Below are positions 25,124 through 33,245 of a stretch of DNA of 64,000 nucleotides, piece by piece. Position 1 is the first letter of the stretch. Each line of letters begins with the position of its first letter. Origin of the DNA: Bacillota bacterium (GTDB lineage Bacteria > Bacillota > Clostridia > Clostridiales > Clostridiaceae); the NCBI GenBank assembly GCA_023451395.1, contig JAEXZL010000042.1, positions 7,888 to 71,887 of the forward strand, in the 5' to 3' direction. The translations under genes and the position numbers were made by a program. Below the pieces are notes generated by a model, which was not told the origin of the DNA, made no database searches, and worked only from the letters and a program-made list of their open reading frames with translations.

Positions 25124-25222
25124 AATTAGAGATAAGAGAGAAACTTTGTGAATTAGGGACAAGCTTTATGATGGAAAATAGTATTTATTAGTGTAAATAA
25201 TGCTTATAAGTTCAGTCATGTG

Positions 25223-25256
25223 AAAGAATCCTCGATTTTAATCGGGGATTCTTTTA
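25223..25256 (+). terminator. Terminator after the fusion gene
   Basis: 14-bp stem with one G-T pair (25223-25236 with 25241-25254), 4-nt loop, then TTTTATT. Confidence 0.85.
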
Positions 25257-25309
25257 TTAAATAAGCATGTATAGTGTTAATGAGAATTAAAATAGGTTGC
25301 TTGCTTAGT

Positions 25310-25516
25310 TTACATTGCGCTGCCTTTACCTTTTATATCAAAGCTTAGTCCCAATACTACTAATATCTTGGCTAGGTTGGTACCGTTTTTAAGTCCTATA
25401 ATGATGATTTGGATGATACAAATGATAATTAAAAAATAGTTTCTATTACTGGAAGTCTTTAAAAAGACTCCTTTTTTTTGTGAAAAATTCTGCAGTATAT
25501 GTAAATGGAATAGCAT
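25310..25516 (-). CDS. Doubtful small hydrophobic ORF
   Basis: In the 641-bp gap 25124-25764 this is the only coding candidate. The C-terminal 45 residues contain one hydrophobic segment (NYFLIIICIIQIIIIGL) followed by LAKILVVLGLSFDIKGK, plausible for a small membrane protein. A good SD (AAAGGAG) on the minus strand near 25466-25473 has no ATG, GTG or TTG at proper spacing, so either an unusual start is used or the gene is decayed. The rest of the gap shows a terminator (25223-25256) and AT-rich upstream sequence only. Confidence 0.25.
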   Translation of the reverse strand: MLFHLHILQNFSQKKGVFLKTSSNRNYFLIIICIIQIIIIGLKNGTNLAKILVVLGLSFDIKGKGSAM

Positions 25517-25764
25517 TAGTACAATTACTGGTTAAAGCGATTAATTCTTGTATTAACTCCTTTTATTAAAGAATAGACAATAATATATAAAGAAATATAT
25601 GGATAAATATGATATTTATGTTATAATTGACTTGGAATTGTGTTAGATAAATAACAAACAATATTTTATTTTTTGCGTTTTTTAGCATTTATTGGTTTTA
25701 TAATTACTAAATGCTTGAATATAATTAATTAAATATTTAATGACAATATAAAGGGGGATATGTA

Positions 25765-27435
25765 ATGAAAAGATTTTTGTCAGCAATTCTATGTGGTTGT
25801 TTGATGATAAGTTTCACGGCCTGTGGAGCTAAAACAGTTACATTAACAGGGGTAGGTAAAGGTATAGGGGGAGAAATAAAGGTTGAGGTTAAAAAACAAG
25901 GTGACAAGATTATTTCAGTAAATATTTTAGAGCATAAAGAAACCAAGGGCATATCAGACCCTGCATTGAAAGAAATACCAGCAGCTATAGTAAAGGGTAA
26001 TTCAACGGAGGTGGATGTGATTTCTGGAGCTACAGTAACCAGTAATGCAATAATAGCAGCTGTAAATAATGCTTTAGATCCAGAAAAGTATCCAGCGTCC
26101 ACTGACAGTGCTAAAGGAAATGATTCCATCACCGCAGCTAAGGTATATCAAGGCTTTGGTATAACAAATGTTCCTCGTATTGGCCCAGGAAAGGATAATA
26201 CTGATATACCGGTATATAGTTTAAATGAAGTATTTGCCAGTGTCCTCTTTGATGGAGAAGGTAAAATCATTTCTTTATATGTTGATCAATTAGAGGTAGC
26301 AACTCCTAATTATGATGGAGAGGGTATGCCTCACTTTAGTGGTTTCCCAGGTCAAGGTGGCTATAATAATGATGAAAATCATGATGAAAAGATAGATGGT
26401 AAAACTCCTGATACTGAAGAAAACTTTAAGAAAGAAGTAGAGGGATGGGTTAGTAAGAGAGACCGTGGTGATAAGTATGTTGTAGGTATTGGAACATGGA
26501 GTTCACAAATGGATGCCTTCCAAAAATTATTTGTTGGTATGACTGTTGAAGAGGTAGAAAAATGGTTTGAAAAATACACCTCTGATGTTAACGGAAGACC
26601 TTTAAAGGCTGATTCAAAGGAAGAAAAGGATAAGGCTAAATATAATGCTTTAAATGAGGATGAAAAGAAAAAGCTTGCAGATGTAACTTCTGGGGCAACT
26701 ATGAGTCTAAAGGATCCCCATGGTGATATAGTAGGTGCAATAAAAAAAGCTTATGAAAACCGTATTGGATTAGATATTAAAGAAGCATCCAATCAAGGCC
26801 TTGGCTTAAACTTTGTTCCTCGTGTTGGACCAGGTAAGGATAATACAGATACACCAGTTTATAGCATAAACCAGGTCTTTGCCAATACTTTATTTGATAA
26901 AGATGGAAAGATTTTGGCTATCTACGTAGATCAATTAGAATTTGCTACTCCTAACTACGATGGAGAGGGAATGCCTCATTTAAGCGGTTTCCCAGGTCAA
27001 GGTGGCTACAATAATGATGAAAATCATGATGAGAAGATAGACGGTAAAACTCCTGGTACTGAAGAGAACTTTAAGGCTGAAGTTGGTGGATGGATTACTA
27101 AAAGAGATAGAGGAGACAAATATATTATAGGCTCAAGCACTTGGAGTGCACAAATGGATGTATTCCAGAAATTATTTATAGGTAAAACTGTAGATGAGGT
27201 AGAGGAATGGTTTAAAAAGAATACTTCAGATATAAATGGTAGACCTTTAAAGGCAGATTCTAAAGAGGCTAAGGATATGGAAAAATATAATGTCTTAAGC
27301 AGGGAAGAGCAAGAAAAGTTAGCGGATATAACCTCTGGTGCGACAATGAGTCTTAATGATCCTCATGGTAATATTATTGCTGCTATAAAGGACTCCTTTA
27401 AAAGTTCTATTCAAATAAATCTTACAGTAAAATAA
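25765..27435 (+). CDS. Lipoprotein with FMN-binding domain and two long tandem repeats
   Basis: 556 residues. An N-terminal signal with lipobox SFTAC (Cys20) marks an exported lipoprotein. Residues about 22-112 form an FMN-binding domain ending in DVISGATVTSNA, the motif where ApbE-type transferases attach FMN through Thr. Two copies of a roughly 215-residue unit follow (repeat offset 645 bp), each with VPRxGPGKDNTD, VDQLExATPNYDGEGMPH, FPGQGGYNNDENHDEKIDG, a charged stretch, and a second motif DVTSGATMSL or DITSGATMSL followed by DPHG. That gives up to three FMN sites. Repeats are well conserved at DNA level. A role in extracytosolic electron transfer is inferred; no ApbE gene is in the window. 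Confidence 0.85.
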   Translation: MKRFLSAILCGCLMISFTACGAKTVTLTGVGKGIGGEIKVEVKKQGDKIISVNILEHKETKGISDPALKEIPAAIVKGNSTEVDVISGATVTSNAIIAAVNNALDPEKYPASTDSAKGNDSITAAKVYQGFGITNVPRIGPGKDNTDIPVYSLNEVFASVLFDGEGKIISLYVDQLEVATPNYDGEGMPHFSGFPGQGGYNNDENHDEKIDGKTPDTEENFKKEVEGWVSKRDRGDKYVVGIGTWSSQMDAFQKLFVGMTVEEVEKWFEKYTSDVNGRPLKADSKEEKDKAKYNALNEDEKKKLADVTSGATMSLKDPHGDIVGAIKKAYENRIGLDIKEASNQGLGLNFVPRVGPGKDNTDTPVYSINQVFANTLFDKDGKILAIYVDQLEFATPNYDGEGMPHLSGFPGQGGYNNDENHDEKIDGKTPGTEENFKAEVGGWITKRDRGDKYIIGSSTWSAQMDVFQKLFIGKTVDEVEEWFKKNTSDINGRPLKADSKEAKDMEKYNVLSREEQEKLADITSGATMSLNDPHGNIIAAIKDSFKSSIQINLTVK

Positions 27436-27445
27436 AATAAAAATG

Positions 27446-27479
27446 CGTACAGTGATATATTCGCTGTACGATTTTTTTT
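27446..27479 (+). terminator. Terminator after the FMN lipoprotein gene
   Basis: 10-bp stem CGTACAGTGA/TCGCTGTACG (27446-27455 with 27461-27470), 5-nt loop, then a run of T's. Confidence 0.9.
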
Positions 27480-27588
27480 ACAATCTTTTCAAAAAGTTAA
27501 TTTTTCTTTTAGTATTGTTATATTGACATATATAATAATGTGGAATATTATGTAAATACATTTTCTAAAATTATACAGGAGGTGTCAG

Positions 27589-28155
27589 ATGACTTTTATT
27601 GTAAAACCACTAACTCCGGAATTAGCTATAGTTTTCACGGAATATCTAGAGAAATTAGATTTTTCTCATGCAAATCACTGGTCAACTTGTTTTTGTAGAT
27701 TTTATCACTGTAACTGTTCCAGTGAAAATTGGATGAAGAGGTCAGGGAAGGAAAATCGCTTAGAAGCCATTGAAGAGATAAAGGCAGGCAATATGAAGGG
27801 ATATCTAGCCTTTGATGGACATAAATGTATTGGGTGGTGTAATGCAAATAATGTTCAGGAATATTCAAGACTGGAAGATGACTTAAAGCCATATATAAAG
27901 GAAGGAAAAGTTGGCTGTATAATTTGCTTTGTGATAGACCCAGAATATAGGGAACAGGGAGTTGCAAGACTTTTGCTAAAAGAAGCTGTGGAAGGTTTTA
28001 AAAGTCAGGGCTTCAATGGAGTGATAGCTCTTCCTGTAGATATTAAGAATATACTGGAAAAACGTTATAGAGGCACCCTTAATATGTATAAGGAATTGGG
28101 TTTTAAAGAATTAGATAAAGATGATGATGTAAGTGTTATGTGGCTTACAATATAA
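27589..28155 (+). CDS. GNAT-family N-acetyltransferase
   Basis: Acetyl-CoA-dependent acyltransferase, 188 residues. The acetyl-CoA-binding core is visible as IICFVIDPEYREQGVARLLLKEAVE (pyrophosphate loop around EQGVAR), followed by the beta-bulge region MYKELGFKELD. A cysteine/histidine-rich N-terminal part (HWSTCFCRFYHCNC) is typical of one clostridial GNAT subgroup and may bind metal. SD AGGAGGTG at 5 bp before the ATG. Monocistronic. Substrate unknown. Confidence 0.85.
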   Translation: MTFIVKPLTPELAIVFTEYLEKLDFSHANHWSTCFCRFYHCNCSSENWMKRSGKENRLEAIEEIKAGNMKGYLAFDGHKCIGWCNANNVQEYSRLEDDLKPYIKEGKVGCIICFVIDPEYREQGVARLLLKEAVEGFKSQGFNGVIALPVDIKNILEKRYRGTLNMYKELGFKELDKDDDVSVMWLTI

Positions 28156-28191
28156 TAAGTGGATCCATACTTTAAAAAAGAGCTGTATAGT

Positions 28192-28227
28192 TAAAGCGCC
28201 CTAAGAGATTACTCTATGGGCGCTTTA
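28192..28227. terminator. Bidirectional terminator between GNAT and HxlR genes
   Basis: Stem TAAAGCGCCC/GGGCGCTTTA (28192-28201 with 28218-28227) with extra inner pairing; AT-rich on both sides; genes converge here. Confidence 0.7.
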
Positions 28228-28233
28228 TAATTG

Positions 28234-28677
28234 TTAAATTGAAGTCTCACTTACCGTCTTTACATCTACTTCTTCTCTAGGGACTTCCTTATCACAGTGA
28301 GGGCAGTAATACGTAAGATTAACGCTGTGGTTACAAGAGGTGTGAACCAACTCCTTATAACATTTATTTAAATGCTTCTCTCCCCACAAAATGATGCTGT
28401 TAAACACATCCTCTAAATCCTTTCCGCTCTCAGTTAAAAGATATTTATACCTAGGGGGATGATTCTGATAGAGAACTGGTGTAATAAGACCATCCTCTTC
28501 CAGAGTCTTTAACCTGTTAGAAAGAAGGTTACTGGGGATTCCACCTAGATTATTAAGTAATATTTTATAAGTATCCTGCCCTCTAGATAGATGTCTAAGT
28601 ATGAGTAGTGTCCATCTGTCACCAATGATATTTAGACTTTGTGCTATATTGCAGGGCAGATCATATAGATTTTTCAT
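28234..28677 (-). CDS. HxlR-family regulator
   Basis: Winged-helix regulator, 147 residues. It begins LPCNIAQSLNIIGDRWTLLIL with the family's early cysteine (C9), then NLLSNRLKTLEEDGLI and YKYLLTESGKDL. Unlike most HxlR proteins it has a C-terminal extension with CNH...YYCPHCDKEVP, a likely zinc-binding Cys/His knuckle. HxlR proteins often sense electrophiles or redox stress through cysteines. SD AAAGGAG at 9 bp. It lies downstream of, but separated from, the CcdA-TlpA gene on the same strand. Confidence 0.88.
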   Translation of the reverse strand: MKNLYDLPCNIAQSLNIIGDRWTLLILRHLSRGQDTYKILLNNLGGIPSNLLSNRLKTLEEDGLITPVLYQNHPPRYKYLLTESGKDLEDVFNSIILWGEKHLNKCYKELVHTSCNHSVNLTYYCPHCDKEVPREEVDVKTVSETSI

Positions 28678-28727
28678 GAAAAGACTCCTTTTATTTCATA
28701 TATTACCGTGCTTTAAACATAAGATTT

Positions 28728-30029
28728 CTAATTTGTAGACTCTAGAGTTTGAGTTATAACATTTTCCATAATATCCTTTGTTAGCATTCCTGGGGCATAT
28801 CCATGGATATTCCCTTCCTTATCAATGAGGAAGGTGGTTGGAAGTGATTGAATATTATACTCGCCAAAAATATCTCCTGTTTCATCGAAAACCACTGGGA
28901 AGGTAATATTATTATTCTCTAAAAAGTCTATAACTCCTGCTTTATCCACTTCTCTAGTGTTTCTGTTATATTGCGTTTTAGGATTAGCTACACCTAAAAA
29001 TATAACTTCATCGTTGTTATTATTATATTTCTTGTAAAGTGATTCAATATCAGGCATTTCTTCTTTACATGGAGGACACCAGGTAGCCCAGAAGTTTAAA
29101 AAGACAACCTTTCCCTTGTAATCAGATAGGGTATGCTCTTTTCCATACTGATCAACGAGTGTAAAGTCTATTGCTGGTATTGGTGCTGACTCTCCCTTTT
29201 TATCTTGAGAGGTGCTACCACTATTCTCATTAGGAGTTTCTGGCTTATCATTTATAGGTTCCTGCTGCTGATTATTTTGTGTAACGGTATTTCCTACAAA
29301 GGTATTTAGATATCCGGATATTCCATTCATCCATCCTGTAAATGTCATAACACCCATAATAATAAGAATTACTCCTCCTACCTTTACTGTATACTTTATA
29401 AGCTTTTTATTCTTTCTTAAAAAGTTTAAAGCCTGGGTAGTAAATAGACCAAGAAGGAGGAAAGGAATAATAAAGCCTAGTGAATATAAGAGCACTAACG
29501 AATTTCCCACAAGTGAGTTGTTAGCACTAGATGCCAGAATTAATACGGAAGAAAGAGCAGGGCCAACACAAGGAGTCCAAGCAAAGCTGAAGGTAAAACC
29601 CATAAAAAATGCAATTATTGGATTTGCCTTATATTTATTTAAGTTCAAATGGAACTTTCTTTCTCGATTAAGAATATTAAAGTCAAAGACACCAAGCTGA
29701 AACAAACCAAGTACAATAATAAGTATTCCTGCCACTCTAGTAAATATCAGCTGCTTACTCTGGAAAAATGATCCTAAAGCTGTAAAGGACATTCCTAAGA
29801 TAAAGAATGCAAAGGATATACCTAATACAAAAAACACTGTATGGAAGAACACCTTTCGTCTACTAAACATAGGGCCTCCACCCGCACTATTATCCTCTGT
29901 ATTACCAGCTAAGTAGCTCATATACACAGGTATCAGGGGTATGATGCAAGGGGAAAAGAAGGATATGACACCTTCAAGGAAAACAAGAACAAAGCTTATA
30001 CTATTAGTTGATATCAAAGATTCAAACAT
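28728..30029 (-). CDS. CcdA-like membrane domain fused to TlpA/ResA thioredoxin domain
   Basis: 433 residues. The N-terminal 240 residues hold six hydrophobic segments of the CcdA/DsbD transmembrane domain, with the two redox cysteines C28 (FFSPCIIPLIP) and C154 (TPCVGP). A Gln/Asn/Ser-rich linker (about 250-282) leads to an extracytosolic thioredoxin-like domain with the CPPC motif (318-321, NFWATWCPPCKEE). Electrons from cytosolic thioredoxin would pass through the membrane to the outer CPPC, so the fusion carries its own acceptor. No cytochrome c genes are seen; reduction of other exported thiols is more likely. Confidence 0.92.
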   Translation of the reverse strand: MFESLISTNSISFVLVFLEGVISFFSPCIIPLIPVYMSYLAGNTEDNSAGGGPMFSRRKVFFHTVFFVLGISFAFFILGMSFTALGSFFQSKQLIFTRVAGILIIVLGLFQLGVFDFNILNRERKFHLNLNKYKANPIIAFFMGFTFSFAWTPCVGPALSSVLILASSANNSLVGNSLVLLYSLGFIIPFLLLGLFTTQALNFLRKNKKLIKYTVKVGGVILIIMGVMTFTGWMNGISGYLNTFVGNTVTQNNQQQEPINDKPETPNENSGSTSQDKKGESAPIPAIDFTLVDQYGKEHTLSDYKGKVVFLNFWATWCPPCKEEMPDIESLYKKYNNNNDEVIFLGVANPKTQYNRNTREVDKAGVIDFLENNNITFPVVFDETGDIFGEYNIQSLPTTFLIDKEGNIHGYAPGMLTKDIMENVITQTLESTN

Positions 30030-30239
30030 ATATTTTCTCCTAATTCTATTAAGGTTTTATAGTTATTTTATATAATACAGTAGTAACTTTAAAAAATCAA
30101 GTGAATATATAAAGTAAAGTTAGTTAAGTGGTAATAATACATATAATTTTGTTTTCATAATTATTAAAGGCTTTCATAGTATATTGTTATAACTTATAAT
30201 AATATAGGTAGTATATTACATTTAAGAAATGGTGAAAAA

Positions 30240-31631
30240 ATGAGAAAATTAATTGGGAATAAAAAGTTTTATAAAATGGTCTTAGCAGTAGCGGTGCCTA
30301 TAATGATACAGAATGGTATAACAAACTTTGTAAACCTTCTAGATAATATAATGGTAGGGCAGATAGGAACAGAATCAATGTCAGCAGTTGCTATAATTAA
30401 TCAGCTTTTTTTTGTTTTTAATATCTGCATTTTTGGAGCAATCTCTGGTGCGAGTATTTTTGGAGCACAATTTTATGGTAAAAAAGATTATAGGGGTATG
30501 AGAGATACCTTTCGCTTTAAAATTATAGCCTGTTTACTTATGAGTACCCTAGGTATTTTTATTTTTAACTTTTTTGGATCAAATCTTATATCTGCATTCC
30601 TTCATGAGGGTGGAAATTCTTTTGAAATACTTAAGACCTTAGAGGAAGGGAATAAGTATCTTGCTATAATGATGGTAGGAACCATACCCTTTGCCATAGG
30701 TCAAGCTTATTCCAGCACCCTTAGAGAAATGGGACAAACTCTTCTTCCTATGTTTTCAAGTATTGCGGCAGTACTTGTTAATTTAGTATTTAATTATATT
30801 TTAATTTTTGGAAAGTTTGGCTTACCTGCTTTTGGTGTAGAAGGGGCAGCTATAGCAACAGTACTAGCAAGGTTTATAGAATGTGGAATTATTATTTTAT
30901 GGACACATAAAAACAAAGTGGATATACCTTTTATAATAGATGCTTATAAAAACTTCCATATCCCTATTAAGCTTATTAAAAATATTGCTATTAAGGGCTC
31001 ACCACTTATGATAAATGAGGCTTTGTGGTCTGGGGGAATGGCAGTTATGGTAAGCTGCTATTCAGTGAGAGGTTTGCAGGTAATTGCAGGAATTAACATA
31101 TCCAATGTAATTAGTAATGTTTTTAATATTGTATTTATTGCTATGGGAAGTTCAATTTCAATAATAGTAGGACAGCTCCTTGGAGCAGGAAAAATGGAGG
31201 AGGCTAGGGATACAGATGCAAAGCTTATATTTTTTTCAGTAATTAGCTGTGTTGCTGCTGGCTTTATTATGGCATTGTTGGCTCCAATATTTCCTCGTAT
31301 CTACAATACAAGCTTTGAAGTTCGTGCTTTAGCAACAAAATTTATATTAATTTCAGGCTTATGTATGCCTATGTATGCTTTCATGCATGCTACTTATTTT
31401 ACCTTAAGATCTGGAGGGAAAACTATTATAACATTTCTATTCGACAGTGTTTTTTTATGGGTTGTTAGTATTCCTTTAGCTTATTTACTCACTAGACATA
31501 CGGGATTGAATATCATTCCGATTTACTTCCTTTGCCAGATAGTTGAAATTATAAAATGTATAATAGGATATATTTTAGTTAATAAGGGTGTATGGCTAAA
31601 TAATATTGTTGCAAATAATGCTCTAGAATAA
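30240..31631 (+). CDS. MATE-family efflux transporter (second)
   Basis: 463 residues with about twelve hydrophobic segments in two halves, typical MATE starts (MVLAVAVPIMIQNGITNFVNLLD; DNIMVGQIG; SAVAIINQLFF). It is not closely similar to the first MATE pump and belongs to a different subgroup. SD is weak (GGTG). It is followed by a terminator. Substrate unknown; cation-coupled drug or metabolite export is the family role. Confidence 0.92.
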   Translation: MRKLIGNKKFYKMVLAVAVPIMIQNGITNFVNLLDNIMVGQIGTESMSAVAIINQLFFVFNICIFGAISGASIFGAQFYGKKDYRGMRDTFRFKIIACLLMSTLGIFIFNFFGSNLISAFLHEGGNSFEILKTLEEGNKYLAIMMVGTIPFAIGQAYSSTLREMGQTLLPMFSSIAAVLVNLVFNYILIFGKFGLPAFGVEGAAIATVLARFIECGIIILWTHKNKVDIPFIIDAYKNFHIPIKLIKNIAIKGSPLMINEALWSGGMAVMVSCYSVRGLQVIAGINISNVISNVFNIVFIAMGSSISIIVGQLLGAGKMEEARDTDAKLIFFSVISCVAAGFIMALLAPIFPRIYNTSFEVRALATKFILISGLCMPMYAFMHATYFTLRSGGKTIITFLFDSVFLWVVSIPLAYLLTRHTGLNIIPIYFLCQIVEIIKCIIGYILVNKGVWLNNIVANNALE

Positions 31632-31656
31632 TTTAATAGGTCTTCTCATATACATT

Positions 31657-31709
31657 AAGACAGCTAAAGAGTATAAAATCAGAAAAACTCTTTGCTGTCT
31701 TTTGATTTT
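31657..31709 (+). terminator. Terminator after the second MATE gene
   Basis: Stem AAGACAGC.AAAGAG / CTCTTT.GCTGTCTT (31657-31671 with 31688-31701), then TTGATTTTT. Confidence 0.8.
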
Positions 31710-31772
31710 TAAAGACTGTGAAAGATTGGTATAATATAATTTATAGAAGTATATTTTGAGAGGAATGCGAAT

Positions 31773-32384
31773 GTGAAAGAAAGAAAAGCAAGTATTGTTT
31801 TAAAAGTTATTATTGCACTTATATTTATAGTATCTATTGGCTCCTATTATCTTGTAGCTATAAATGGTGAACCTCTTAATATGAATAATTCAATAACAGG
31901 GGTTGATATGATTAAAATTCCTGAGGGTCTTCAAGAAATATCAGGTTATTTATCCCTGATAAGTATTGTGATTCCCAATATTAAGATTATTCTGCAGGAG
32001 AGTTTTGAATTTATGAGTAAAGCTCTTATAGGAATAATTGCTATATCGGTTGTAGCTTCTCTTCTAACTGTGCTATTAAGAAAAAAGCTAGGTTTTATTG
32101 CTTCTTTGGCTGGAGTGTCTATTAACTTTGCTTTGGCAGGCTCTATATTTATCAAGCTTTTCAATGCTGCAATCACCATTAAAGATTCCCTAGAAGCTTC
32201 CCTGGGAAGTATCATGGATTTTGTACAAAGCTATTTACCTGGATTGAATGTCAGTGGAAGTATTCAGGTAAATCTAAAGGATGTTATAGGAATAGGAATA
32301 ATTCTTTGGCTTAGCGCTCAGGTATTGATTATAATATTATCAATTATTGGTTTAGTTATAAAAAGTAAGGATGTTGAAGCTTAA
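31773..32384 (+). CDS. Membrane protein of unknown function
   Basis: 203 residues with four hydrophobic segments (about 8-28, 84-104, 107-127 and 170-196) and an outside-facing loop of about 50 residues after the first one. No family is recognised. GTG start at 31773, SD GAGAGGAA. It precedes a two-component system by 153 bp but has no visible terminator, so partial co-transcription with it is possible. Might be a membrane-tension or sensor partner, but nothing in the sequence proves that. Confidence 0.65.
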   Translation: MKERKASIVLKVIIALIFIVSIGSYYLVAINGEPLNMNNSITGVDMIKIPEGLQEISGYLSLISIVIPNIKIILQESFEFMSKALIGIIAISVVASLLTVLLRKKLGFIASLAGVSINFALAGSIFIKLFNAAITIKDSLEASLGSIMDFVQSYLPGLNVSGSIQVNLKDVIGIGIILWLSAQVLIIILSIIGLVIKSKDVEA

Positions 32385-32537
32385 GCTATTATCATATATG
32401 GATACTAATAATTTTTAATAATTTAGAAAGCTTTATAATAATATATAAAAATCTTCATATTATCTATACATCTAACTGATATAATACATGCTATCCAAAA
32501 ATAGTCCGTAACAAAATAACATATGAGGTGATTTTGG

Positions 32538-33245
32538 ATGAATAAAATATTGATAATTGAAGATGAGGAAAATGTTTCTCATATTATAAAGGCTTATCTA
32601 GAGAAAGAAGGCTATGGAGTTACCTGCTGTAATACTGGCCTTGAAGGTCTTAGAACTTTTATGGAGGGGAGCTTTCAGCTTATTATTCTCGATTTAATGC
32701 TTCCGGATATTAGTGGTGAAGAGGTTTGCAGGAGAATAAGAGAAAAGTCTAATGAAAATAACTCAGAATTTATGGTGTATATATTTATGCTCACCGCTAA
32801 GGGAAGTATAAATGATAGAATATCAGGATATGACCTTGGTGCAGATGAGTATCTTGTTAAGCCCTTTAGTCCTAGAGAACTTACTGCCAGAGTTAATGCT
32901 CTTTTTAGACGAATGAATAAAGAAGGAGATGCTAAAACTCTGGGCTTTGATGATGGGAGCCTGAGGGTAGATTATCATAAGAGGAGTGTAACTCTAAAGG
33001 GGCTGGAAATACCCTTTACCCCTAATGAATTTGATATATTGTATACGCTTATAGCTGCTAAAGGAAGAGTATTATCTAGGGATCAGCTTATTAATATGGT
33101 TTTTGGGATAGATTTTGAGGGCTATGACAGAACAGTAGACGTACATATAAAAAATATAAGAAAGAAGATTGAAGAGGATACAAGGAATCCTAAATATATC
33201 GTTACTGTAACAAAGGTTGGTTATAAGTTTGGTGGTGATAAATAA
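32538..33245 (+). CDS. OmpR/PhoB-family response regulator
   Basis: 235 residues. Receiver domain with the acidic pocket D9/E10, phosphoacceptor D52 in LDLMLPD, T86 and K108 (VKPF), followed by an OmpR winged helix (about 130-233: FTPNEFDILYTL, SRDQLINMVFG, RTVDVHIKNIRKKI). SD AGGTGA. Its stop codon TAA shares one base with the ATG of the histidine kinase (TAATG), so the pair is translationally coupled. Targets unknown; the copper-like protein convergent to the pair is a neighbour, not a proven target. Confidence 0.95.
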   Translation: MNKILIIEDEENVSHIIKAYLEKEGYGVTCCNTGLEGLRTFMEGSFQLIILDLMLPDISGEEVCRRIREKSNENNSEFMVYIFMLTAKGSINDRISGYDLGADEYLVKPFSPRELTARVNALFRRMNKEGDAKTLGFDDGSLRVDYHKRSVTLKGLEIPFTPNEFDILYTLIAAKGRVLSRDQLINMVFGIDFEGYDRTVDVHIKNIRKKIEEDTRNPKYIVTVTKVGYKFGGDK

